A DNA stretch of 64,000 bases from Heliocybe sulcata (taxonomy: Eukaryota > Basidiomycota > Agaricomycetes > Gloeophyllales > Gloeophyllaceae), in NCBI GenBank assembly GCA_004369045.1, contig ML213526.1, positions 192,382-256,381 of the forward strand, in the 5' to 3' direction. Every line of letters begins with the position of its first letter. Positions within the stretch are counted from its first letter, which is position 1. The translations under genes were made by a program, and so were the position numbers. Positions 35,147 to 45,547 of this stretch are shown one piece after another. The notes under the pieces are model-generated. The model was not told the DNA's origin, did no database searches, and was given only the letters and a program-made list of their open reading frames with translations.

Positions 35147-38124
35147 ATGTCCGACGACGAGAACAGCGGTGCATCGACTTCACCTTCCCCAAGGCTGGGC
35201 TCGCGAGTACTGTCTACAGCGCCATCGCTCTCCCACCCAGTAGAAGGACCGCCGCCCGCGACTCCCAGCCCGAAAGGCAGCCCGTCGCCATCGTTAACTC
35301 CAGCGCCTAGGGAGAGTGAGAGTGGTGAGGAGCTGCAAGACCCAGGTGTCGCGTCCCGGAAGCGCGACAAGGGCAAACAGCGTGCCGACGTGCCACGCGA
35401 TCCGTCCGTGGTCGCAGCTCCGGCCTCTGCGGCGCCGTCGCTGGGGACGCCGCCTCCTGCACTAGTAACCGGCGGGAAGGACACACAGGTTCACAATTAT
35501 TCGCACGAAACTTCTCTTCACTCGAGTCGTACGTCGGGAACGACGTTCTCTCACGTCATGCCCGCATCGGCCACCATCGAGAGAGAGGGAAAAGCCACGC
35601 AGGGCCTTCCGACTGCGAGGTCAGACCATCCCCTACGGACGCGTCGCCGTAGCGACGCTGATCTCACAAAGGTCGACTCCCGCCGTGGCGACTTCGGGGC
35701 GTCCACGCTCAATGTGGCCCAGGCTGCTGCCACCATGGCCCCTGTGCCTCCAGACACGTTCTTCGGAACCGAATCTTCCAGAAGACTGGTCTCTGCGCCT
35801 TCTAAACTCATTGCCACGCCCCACAAGTCAGGATCGGAAACGCACAAGGACATGGACCAACCTGATATCGATAAGCTGCAGTATATGTTGTCTCTGGAAC
35901 TCGAGGACTCTTGGGTGAATGGTGGAGAAGCCTTCGTCCCCAATCTGGTGCGAGCTCGTCCGACCATCGCATCGACAGTCCAGGCCGATGCATTCTTGTT
36001 CCACTACGAAGGCTTTGACTCTATTACGAGCACATGGCTTCAGCTGCCTGCTGCACCTAACAGGGAACCCGAGCTCTACGGACCGTTTGTTGTCCATCTT
36101 CGAGCGATACTGAACCACTTCGGGATCAGGACTCGTCAAATCGCCCCTACACACGGTACGCGCATGCAGCACCACGACGTCAACCGAGGGGGAAAGAGGA
36201 ATATCAGCTCGCCCGATATCTCAGTCGTAGGGTTTGGTCCTCTCATGGGCGCACATGCAAGTATCAAGGAGCCGGTGAGGTACTCTCAATGCGTCGCCGT
36301 GATCGAGGTCAAGACGGACGCTAGTATGGAGGCTAAATGGGCTCAGCATCGACTCCAGCTTGCCGTGTACGCTCGGGAATGCTTTGTGCAGCAGCCTAGC
36401 AGGCGTTTCTTCTACGGGGTGCTTCTCAGCCAGAAGACAATCCAGCTGTTTCAGTTCGATCGCGGTGGAGCAGTGTACTCCAAAGCGTACGATATTAACC
36501 GCAATGCAGCCATTTTCGTTCAGATCGTCCTCGTAATATCGACTGAGGACGAAGTTGCGTTGGGTTTCGACAACCATATCTTCTGGGACTCCGAAGGGAA
36601 GTGCTGGTACGACTCCGCAGCGAAGAACGACTTCAAGGCGGGGAGCGAAGTGAAAAGAAACAAGGAGTATGAGGTCGTCTCCAAACGGCCATTCTATCGG
36701 GCTGCCATTCGTGGTCGGGGTACGACGTGCTGGCGTGTCCAGGATAGCGAGAAGAACCAGCTCCTGTTGAAGCTTTCTTGGAGAACGACGACTCGCAAGC
36801 CTGAAGCAGAATTCTTACGCGCTGCTATGAAGGTCAACCTCGAACATGTCGGAACGATGATAGAGACGAAAAATCTCGGCTTGCTTTCGCGTATCCGATG
36901 GGATATACCGCTTGTAGCCGAGAGGGTTGGAGGACGTGACGTTCATGCTACTTTGCGACAGCTAATACTCTCCACAGGAAGTAAGGAACTGTTGAGCATA
37001 GGGATACTACATCGCGACATCAGTGTCAATAACATCGTCTTGGATCGCCGCCGTGACACGACCACCAAGGCAAAGCTCATTGACATGGACATGGCGATCT
37101 TTATCGATCGGGATAAGACCGGAGTCAAGACTGACGTCCGCACGGTGAGCCTGACATCAGCCCATGTCTGGTATAGATAACTCATCTTCTTCGGCATAAC
37201 AGGGTACTCGAGCATTTCAATCCTTGAAGGTGCTTGCCGGCATCGATGAGCACAACCACCTGGACGAGCTCGAATACTGTTTCTGGGTTTTCTGCTTCAT
37301 TATCTTCACGTACGACAAGCCTCGCGTGAAGAATCGCGAGTTCCCTCCCGTTCTGAGCAACTTTCACAGTCTAGAGCCGACGGAGGCTATAGAGGCCAAG
37401 AGGACTGTTCTTGATAGTCCGAGAATGACCAGGTGGATCTCTTCAAACATGGGTCCAGGCATCTTCGCGTTATTTCTGAAGCTTCAAGCGTTCTTCAATT
37501 CTGTAACTGCGGGTACTCTGAACGAAATCGATGCGCGACGGCTTACAGGTCCTGATGCTATGACACAGCGAGTGCTGAGCGACGTGGGCCTGTTTAAGCT
37601 GCCTGAGGTGTCGCAGAAGTGCCACTGCCGAACGTCGATGAAAGTGAGTGGTAATAACATAAACTGAAGTTCTCCTCTCATCTAATACTGTGTCAGGGGA
37701 TTGCAACCAATGGCTACATGTGAAGGCTTTACAGCACTACACGCTTGTTCTGGAGATGGTACGCGAAGCTATTGATCTCAGCAAGAAACATATGCTGGCC
37801 ACTTCCGCTCCTGCAGAGCAGAGCAGGACCGAGAAAGATCGCAAGCATGGGCCCTCGGGATGGGAGTCAGAGACTGACGGTCTCTCGGATGAGGGCTTCT
37901 CAGATGGACCTGACGTTGCTGAGGGAGCTTCCTGGGAGGGGGGCGCTGGGTATGCTGCTCCAGCGGCAGGTGTGACGTCCCGTATTTCTGGACTCAGCAA
38001 CAAGCGTTCAGCTGCCCAGTCCTTTGAGGACGATAAGGAGGAAAAGGTACCTTCGTCGTCGAAAGACCCGGGCACGTCGCGCGCCACGAAGAGACTGAAG
38101 GGATCGCACTCTCGCCGCAAGTAG
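35147..38124 (+). CDS. FunK1 fungal-type protein kinase, damaged copy
   Basis: Exons 35147-37144, 37203-37643 and about 37696-38124 by comparison with the module 2 gene. The N-terminal 200 residues are Ser/Pro-rich and disordered. A FunK1 core follows with LQLAVYARE, TTCWRVQDSEKNQLLLKLSW (beta-3 Lys), GILHRDISVNNIV (catalytic loop), LIDMDMA (DFG equivalent) and HLDELEYCFWVFCF. The C-terminus ends in an NLS-like RATKRLKGSHSRRK. Two defects are visible. Around 36915-36980 about 110 bp, including the hinge to helix E and a splice donor, are missing, and the former intron is read as codons. Near 37610-37630 the frame slips relative to the conserved LPNVDE, so the next splice leads to an early stop. 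Probably inactive or decaying, though the first frame is open for 666 codons. Confidence 0.75.
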
Positions 38125-38465
38125 CGGGGTCAGAGGTCGAGTCGTGCCTTCGTGGAGCCACGGGCAGGTTGCTCCTGCGTTTCCTTTTCATGGTTATCAT
38201 CGCTCATGCAGTGCGCATCTCACAATTTGATTGTAATAACGTATGTATACCGTCGTCGCTGTCTCTTCCATTCAGACATTTGTGCTATTACTACAATCAT
38301 ACGGCATTGTTCTGGCGAGTAAGTAGATGACATGTATTATTTATTGGTTGTACGGTGCTTGTATCTCGAAGTTTTTGATGAATGAGTGCGACCTGTCTGG
38401 CCTATAGCTGTTGGGACTGCGCTTGCGATCCTGGCACGATAGCCAACATTAACTTTTACGGGTCA

Positions 38466-38507
38466 GTCTCCGTCTTGCTTATGCATATGCATAAGCAAGA
38501 CGGAGAC
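38466..38507. repeat. Perfect 42-bp palindrome with no spacer
   Basis: GTCTCCGTCTTGCTTATGCAT is followed at once by its exact reverse complement. It lies about 340 bp after the module 1 kinase stop. Module 2 has only the outer few bases at the matching place (about 48951), so the palindrome arose or was lost after duplication. Confidence 0.95.
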
Positions 38508-38520
38508 GCACAATAGTTGA

Positions 38521-41500
38521 CGCGAACATTCAGCAGTCATGCTAGTGGAGGCACACGATTCTTCATACACCGGTACACTTCGGAATCTCCTTACTGAACA
38601 TTAAGTACTGGACCCCGTCATCGACACTGCTTACTTCCTCGAGCTGCACCGTAAACTGACCACCAACGGCAATACGATTGAAGGAAAACTAATACGCAGC
38701 CTATGCTAGTATCCAATTTTCTAAGACCCTATTTCTTGCACGTCCTAAGCGAGATCCTCGCGACTGTAACATTGTTGTGCTGTTGACCTACAACCGCGTA
38801 ATGTATAACCAATTTGGGGTCGACGGGAATTGCGACCACAGTTTCATGCTATGGCAGACTTCCGGGCGAGAGGTAGGCCAAAGGGGGTGACAAGCAACCA
38901 CAGATCATCTGGAAACAACGACACGCGTGTGACAATGTGATGCGCCGTTGAAGCGGCGGTCTGACCGAAATTATGAGATCGACTGGGAGGAATGACTAGT
39001 AAACGAGAGAGAGAGCTTACATAATAATGAAGCCTGCCAACATCCGACGATCAGCGTCGTACGAAGCACCGTCCAGACGCAGACCAGCGCGCACTCTAAT
39101 ATATTGGAGCGATCGGCCCGTGACGGTGTCCAGCACGAGGGATGACGAGGGCTTGCATTGAAAGAACGACCAGAGTTGGAAACTGTGAAACGCTGTCAAA
39201 ACGACTGTGCGATGAAATTTAGGAGACGGCTGAGAGTTCGAGCAGTGGATGGGGAGGTAACTTACAAAACAATCAGGTCTAGCCTGCGTCCGATGCCCAG
39301 CGTCGTAAGATAAACGGTCCAGACAGTGTTTAATCCAGGGCATCCAGGCCGAGTAATGAAGTGATCTGATCGGCGATAAGCGGCTGGCACAATGAATATC
39401 AAGGCTCGCCTTGAGATGGCTGGTATCGTGAGGTATCGTTGGAGAGGGTATAGGCCGCAATAGGACAGACAAGACAAAGAAGAGCGAAGAATGAGCAGAG
39501 ACAAAGAGCAAGAAACCACAAGAGCAGAGAGCAAAGAATGAGAGCAAAAAACCCAAAACGCAGATAGCAAAGAACGAGGGCGAATGGCTATCGGAACAGC
39601 GGGGAGAGTCCAGCTCGGTGAAAACGAGCGGTTCGGCATTTATTAGAGTCGCCGCTGCCGCGACTGAAGGAACGGACACTGTATACAGCTGCGTCAATTT
39701 GGACGAGCGCATTCAATAAGAACAGGCTTGCGGTGCATGAAGCGAGCAGCTCCCTTCTTGCAGAGCAATTGAGAAAAATTGCAAATTTCAACGAGTGTGT
39801 GCGTCCGGATGTAGCACTTAAGCTGTTCACTGGACTTCACCGATGTAGGGGCGGGGAGTACCTTGTGCGGACGGGGTGCCGAGCTGGACAGGAACAAGCA
39901 TCGTAGCCCTTCGTCTCCGGACCGTGGAAGAAAAGGTCTTCCGCAACGGCTTCGGGGTTTTGGCCAGTACCGGTAGACATAGCGGGCTTCCTTCCCTTGA
40001 CGTTCTCCTTACCAAGGAAGCTGGATGGCTGACACTCGCCATTCGGAAGAGTGATTGAGGAATCCTCCGTTATCTTGCGCAGCGGGCGACGAGCAGGGTG
40101 CCGACGTCCTGCATAGACCTTGGCTGGTGTCCCCAGTTTATCCCGGATGGCGTCGTAGGAAAGAGCATTGTTCTTAGCCACCTGGGTCGCCGGGAGTACC
40201 TCATCCTCTTCAACACTTTACGGATGCTCATCGCTGTCGGCGTCAGCCAACTAGTACCTACATATCAGGAATCCTTGGCATCAACGGGCATGAAGCACTC
40301 GTACGGTCACGACAAGATCCGGCACCTCACTCATAGGGCTTATAGCACCTTCCTCACCCTTCTCCGTCGTCCCCGATAAGCTTTGTCCTTCCTGAACATC
40401 GTTCGCCTCTTGCTTGGGTTCTTCCACGTCATCATCCCATTTGCTGCCAAATAGGTTCGGACTCCAGCCATCGAGGCCTTCTTCCTGAGGTGGAATCCAG
40501 GTATCGTCTTCCGGATTTTTTCAAATCCTAGTAACTTCCCTCGTCAGTGCTCTCCAAGACGACCAGTGCATCAAGGGGAGCAACGGCATCTACGATGTTG
40601 TCCAGAGAGCGGTCGAGCCTTTCGGAGCAACGCGACGAGTCCAGAACTGCGGGAATGACACAGCCAGAACTAAGCTGAGAAGGGCGGAGATCGTCATGCA
40701 ACACGGCCGACAGCCGCACCATCGCGGTCCAGGGCGCAGGGCAAGGCTGAGCTGTCTCAAGGAGGTGCGCATCAGACTCTTCATTGGCTAAAGGCAGAAT
40801 GCTCATGGTCGCTGCCAAGACCAGGGAAGCAATTTCCACAATGAAGGCCTTAAGGGAAGGCTGGAAAACATTCTCGTCGTGGGACGAGGCCGAGATCCCG
40901 GTTGACGAGACCAGCGAGACGCTTGCAGAAAGAGAAGACTTATTATCGTGCTCCAGGAATGACGAAGATGCCTTGCGAGACCGGTTCCGCGATCTCCAGG
41001 GAGGGAAGCTGGGGGAAGCTGGCCGGGGATGCAGGACTCGACTACGGGGGATCTCCAACACTCGGCGGAAGCCCTGGGCTCGAGGGACTGTTCCAGCTAC
41101 AGCCGCCTGGTCTTGAACGGAGAGCGGAGTACGCTGGGCAGATTGATGACTTTACATCTCAGGGACCGATCATGCGGTTACAAGCCTAGCAAAACAGGGA
41201 CCGAACTCGCTGGAATTCATCCGTACCATATTATCCTGAGGACCTACGCAACCAAAAGCCGTTCCCGGAGATGGAGGTGGTGAGCTGACCAGTTTCAGTG
41301 CACTAAGCGTTCATTTGATTGGCAGGTTTTCAGGACAGATGTCGCAGTTACACAACGCCGCGCCACTGAAGCATTGTTGAACGCGCTGGCACGCCCTGTG
41401 CTCGTCAAGCTTCATGCATTTCCCCTTCTTCGCTTCTGAGAACCCCTCGCCAAGGCTGACATATGCCTGTTGATTGACCTCTTCCTCAGGAGCCAGGGAA

Positions 41501-42807
41501 AGAAGGGAAGTAATAGTGATAGACGAAGCAGAGACCAGTAGTTCTTCAGCGTTGTCCTCCGCAGAAGAACGAAGCACCGGACGCCCAGGAGAAGAGCTGA
41601 GAGGATTCGGACAAAGATACATCAGTAGAAATAAAATAGTAACCGACCTTGGCAACATCGACTGAGCTCAGAACATGCCCACTGGGTCCATGTTCCCGCG
41701 CCGATTACTTGTCCCAATCCTTCAACCCAAAGCATGGCCTCTGCAAGGACGAGGCAGGAAGCGCCTTGCGCCCGTTCGCGTCATATCAAGGACAAGGGAG
41801 ATGACGCAGAAGAGGTCGTCGACAAGGGGAGGCAGACCAAGGCGGCGGACCAGATGAGTAGTGCAGAGCCGTAGGTGCAGATAACATAGGGTTCATTCTG
41901 AGTATTTGGGCACTCATCTTGCTGATTCTTGGCGATTCACTTGATGACCGACAAGAGGATCCTTCTCCCGGCGTCAAGGCTTTATACCCGTCGCCTGCGG
42001 CTGGCGTCATGGTGGTTTGCATTCCAATGGTCGCTGACCAGAAGAAGAGTTGAGGTAGGCGCGTCCTGTGCGAACCCATATTCTATCGACCTCGTATAAC
42101 TTAAACTGTCGGAAAACATCTCTTTCTATACACAAACCGCGGCATTATGACCCAACATATACGTTATGGATTCATTCCACTGGCGACCCCTGCACTCCTC
42201 TTCGACGGATGTCTCGATCGCCTTGAGAGCAGCCCACCTATACCTGGCTGCTCAGTACTCAGTAATCGGCGACAGCGTCGCATTCCTCTTATGCTTTAAA
42301 CCCACTCCCGAGCCAGGGCCGCCCAGCGCCCACAGCGTCTGCAGCCCGCACTTCATGCTCCATAGCCGCGTAAGCACGAAGACGAGTGTGCTGTCCAGGA
42401 CATTCATTACTAGGAATAAATGCGGGCACCTTGCTGGAGGCGTTATGACCATTTCCAGGAGGTCAAGAAGGAGAGGACGTCGAATACCTACATTTACTTC
42501 CCTCTAGGACCTAGGCTCGTTCAATGGCGCACTATGCCGCCTTATATGCTCTCCGAGATGCACAACTCGTTGGAGCCGATCTGAGACCTTACGACATACG
42601 CCCTACCGTGTTCATTCTCTTCTAAATCTTACGCAGTCAGCGGTAATATGCGAGATCAGCTGCTAGCGCGCAGCGGCACAGGCCACGTTCGCCAGCAAGT
42701 GCCATCCACCACCGTCCGGCCATCTACACACGAGTCTTGCGCCAACTCACTCTCATTGGAACTCTACTGCTGCGCCTCGCCTTTTGCATCGTGTGGTGCA
42801 TGCATAG
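38521..42807. other. Unassigned 4.3-kb spacer between FunK1 modules
   Basis: Present once, between the two modules. No recognised gene. Several minus-strand frames read like fragments of real but unrecognised protein: about 40190-40540 (acidic, with WIPPQEEGLDGWSPNLFG), 39837-40181 (SYDAIRDKLGTPAKVYAG), 40528-41061 and 41311-41658 (Cys-rich end CNCDICPENL). Breaks between them could be introns or decay. I cannot assign a family. Confidence 0.4.
39031..39330 (-). repeat. Imperfect duplicated exon-like unit
   Basis: A unit near 39018-39120 and one near 39262-39360 share AGCCTGC..TCCGA..CAGCGTCGTA..CGGTCCAGAC or close variants. On the minus strand each is followed by a splice donor (GTAAGC, GTAAGT) and the translations share SYDA. 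This looks like an exon plus donor copied within one unassigned gene. Confidence 0.45.
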
Positions 42808-43011
42808 GTAGGTCCGAAAGGCCTCTGACCGTCTATCGTATCCCTAGGATCGATGTTGCTTGTAAGTCGATCGACGCAGCGATAGTGTAGATATTCCACG
42901 CGGAACTGCAGCTTAGCAATTTGCGATTGTCTTTGTCTGTTGTCCGGATCTCGCCAGCCTCGTCAGTGTCCGGCACACCGAGTTTGTGGCTTGTGTGACT
43001 GTGATCCCCGG

Positions 43012-43017
43012 CACGTG
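43012..43017 (+). promoter_or_regulatory. CACGTG box upstream of shortened FunK1 gene, module 2
   Basis: Palindromic E-box 195 bp before ATG 43207, context GGCACGTGATAGG, matching module 1. Confidence 0.5.
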
Positions 43018-43206
43018 ATAGGATGCCTCGCCATTGCCACTCATGCATCATGGGCCACGTCTACTTCCGGACCACTGCCATCTCTGCTCGGCCTACATAT
43101 ACAACCTGATTACCTCTCTCAATTACATCCATTACCGGAGTCCTAGGCTCTCGCATTATTACCGACTCTCGCTAGGAAAACAGGCGCTTCTCTAATCGCC
43201 TTGGAT

Positions 43207-44884
43207 ATGGCCACCACTCTGACTGGGAGCAAGATCGGATTCAGTAGAGCTGATTATGGCGTCGTAAGCATGGTTCAGTTGCAGAGTAGATCAGTTGATT
43301 TTTCTCCTAACCCTGTTCCTTCAGGTTTCTCAGGCTTTCCAATCCATGAAGATGCTCTCAGGGGATCACATATCGCATTACAACTACCTGGACGACCTTG
43401 AGTCTTTCTTTTGGGTCTTCTCGCACATTTCCTTCAGCTTCAACGCTCCTGGAATACCAAGAGAAGAGATGCCATATTTCATACAGAAATGGCATTCCTC
43501 GCGCTTTGAAGAACTTGCGTGGTCCAAGCTCAGCTTTCTAGAGATAAAGCGCATGCACAAGATAATATCAGGAGAGATGGGGGTCACTACACCGATGCTG
43601 TTTGACCAGTTGCAGGATTTCTTCCTTGCGCTTACTGTGAAGGCTCGAGAGCAAGCCCGGAGGAAGCTGGTCAAGGGTCCTGTGTCCTCTAGCGTCCAGA
43701 GACTGCGGGTGGAACGAGGACGTTGCAAACGAGGAAAGCCACTATCGGACACCCCCGTATTGGAGTTGCCCGACGTTGATCCAAGTGAGTGCTAACACGT
43801 TGTCTAGTCTGTTATTTATTGACTGGATCTCGCAGGCCAATGTAATCAGTGGCTAGATGAGGTCACGCTCAAGCATTACGCGTTTATTCTTGATGAAATT
43901 GGTGTCGCCCTCGACTGGGCGGAAGATCTTTCTGCATGGAGAAGACCAACTGCGTCCGGCCACGAAGGAGAGGGTGGCCACGTCGCCCAGAGTCAGTATC
44001 GCGAACGACGTGATACGGTTAGCGCGCTCGACAGGGGAGTTTATGCGGCAGAGCGGTGCTACTCTGATACTGAGGACGCGGACAAGCTCAAACATGGTGC
44101 CGTCCCTCAGACTAAGTCGCTTCAACTATCTGCGGGAAGTGGCATGTTTCCATTTGTCGAGGATAGTCAAAGAAAGCACCCTGCGGCGAAGCATGCTCTG
44201 AGAGAGGAGACTTGTAAGCATCAGCCAGATCTTCTGATTCTGACGTCAGATATGAGTATGACCGTTGATCATGTAGGTTCGAATCAGTGGAAAGCCGGCA
44301 AACGTCCTCGATCATCTCCCAAGCTACTTGAAGCGTTGTGCAATGCTCTTATCGGTAATATATATACTCTGCGACGTCATCGTCACGGCTAACGTCTATC
44401 TCAGGCAGGAAAGACTTTTTAAGAGTCGGCTTGTTAGATCCTACTGCCAAGACTCGCTATGTGACCTCGGATCGTCAGGCGTCTACGGTAATACGCGGTA
44501 GTCCCGCGGATGTGGACATGACAGCGGGGAGCAGTGAACTTAGCACAGCTCCTGCCAGTGCGGTGAGCCTAATAGCGGACCATCACCTGTGATTCAACTT
44601 CTAATTCTCTTAACCCATCTTTCCGCTCCCTTACATCCATTCAGGCTTTGCGGTGGACATCCATGTACGACGTGGTGGTTAACCGAACGTTTGCCTCTGA
44701 AGGCCAGGAAAAAATGCCACAGCACAGGCTTTCCGAACTCATGCGTGGCGCAGCGTCTCAGTCGTCGGAAGAGAGCAAAAAGCGCCCGTTCGAGCCCGAA
44801 TTTTACCAGGGAGCTCATACCTGTCCCGTACTGTACAAACAGAAGAGGAGCAGGACTATCTCATCCGATTCTTTGCGCGAGTAG
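43207..44884 (+). CDS. FunK1 C-lobe-only protein
   Basis: Five exons (43207-43263, 43325-43784, 43836-44354, 44405-44562, 44645-44884) give 477 aa with all phases consistent. The first 19-codon exon starts at the activation segment of the full kinase: DMATTLTGSK lines up with DMAIRLDRTK and both end at the same intron. The second exon is a FunK1 C-lobe (VSQAFQSMKMLSG, HYNYLDDLESFFWVFSHISF). No N-lobe, lysine or HRD remains, so it cannot be a kinase. A new region of about 250 residues follows, with QCNQWLDEVTLKHY conserved with the kinases and then gene-specific sequence, ending in KQKRSRTISSDSLRE. Open frames over five exons argue that it is a working gene, perhaps a scaffold or decoy for the full kinase next door; that role is a guess. 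Confidence 0.65.
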
Positions 44885-45547
44885 AGGTCGGTTTCTCCCA
44901 GGATCGTTAGCTGTCATCACGAGACGTGTTGCTGCTGCTTCTCCAGATTCTTGACATGCATAGGTTCCGTTTCCGCTCTGCAGGATGACTGCTCATAATC
45001 GTCCGAGGTGTCTTACTCTGATTCTTTCGATGATATTCTCAACTTTTCGTTACGAAGCTGTGATAAATATTAATTTGCGTCCTGGAGCCTGAACATAACG
45101 ACAGGAAAGGATCAGCTCTACAGTTATACGAGACTATATCTTACGTCACTCCCCTCGATACTCTAGTTCTACCGTGCAGCGCTAGCTGCGCCTGCGGGCG
45201 CATCGTTATCGGCGCGTACAGATAGGTTAGGTCTATTCTAAAATAATGGTTCGGTACATTTGCCCTTGAAGCTTGAAGTGCAAAGAGCTAGTGTACATGC
45301 GGTTTACCGGGATGAGTAGAACGCGCTTTGCTTCCGTGAGTACGCGGTGTGACATTTTTCACGTGACCACGTCGAACGATTGTCACCGTCGGATAATCAG
45401 TCCCGCCACCCATTGTGCCCTCCATTAGGTTATCGAATCCGCGTGTCCTGCATGCTGTGGAAGTTCGAGTTGCTATAAGCGAAACTTTATAGCTGTAAGC
45501 TTTTCTCGCGCTCTGCACCCTTTCTTGCTTCAACTACGACGCTCATC
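44885..45547 (+). promoter_or_regulatory. Promoter region of full-length FunK1 gene, module 2
   Basis: About 660 bp without a gene. Its right part (45300-45547) matches the module 1 promoter with few differences, including GAACGCGCTTTGCTTCCGTGAG, the CACGTG box, and GTTGCTATAAGCGAAAC before the start. Confidence 0.5.
45360..45365 (+). promoter_or_regulatory. CACGTG box upstream of full-length FunK1 gene, module 2
   Basis: Palindromic E-box 188 bp before ATG 45548, context TTCACGTGACCACG. Confidence 0.5.

Larger units (their letters stand above)
31795..38520. repeat. FunK1 two-gene module, copy 1 of a segmental duplication
   Basis: Matched by eye to 42808-48980. Shared landmarks, in order, are a 5' flank with GCACGTGAT and TTGCCTCGCC or ATGCCTCGCC, a shortened FunK1 gene, a downstream exon-like block with CAGCACAGGCTTTC, a second promoter with CCACGTGACC-type box, a full-length FunK1 gene, and a 3' flank with GTAAGTAGATGACATG. 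The copies have diverged by many substitutions and indels, so the duplication is not recent. Confidence 0.8.

Noticed and set aside
41311-41658. Cys-rich minus-strand frame as a zinc-finger end of a RecQ-like helicase
   Set aside because: The Cys spacing is loosely similar, but no helicase motif is nearby; too weak to name.
44270-44290. GGTTCGAATC resembling a tRNA B box
   Set aside because: No acceptor or anticodon stem around it; it lies in a coding exon.
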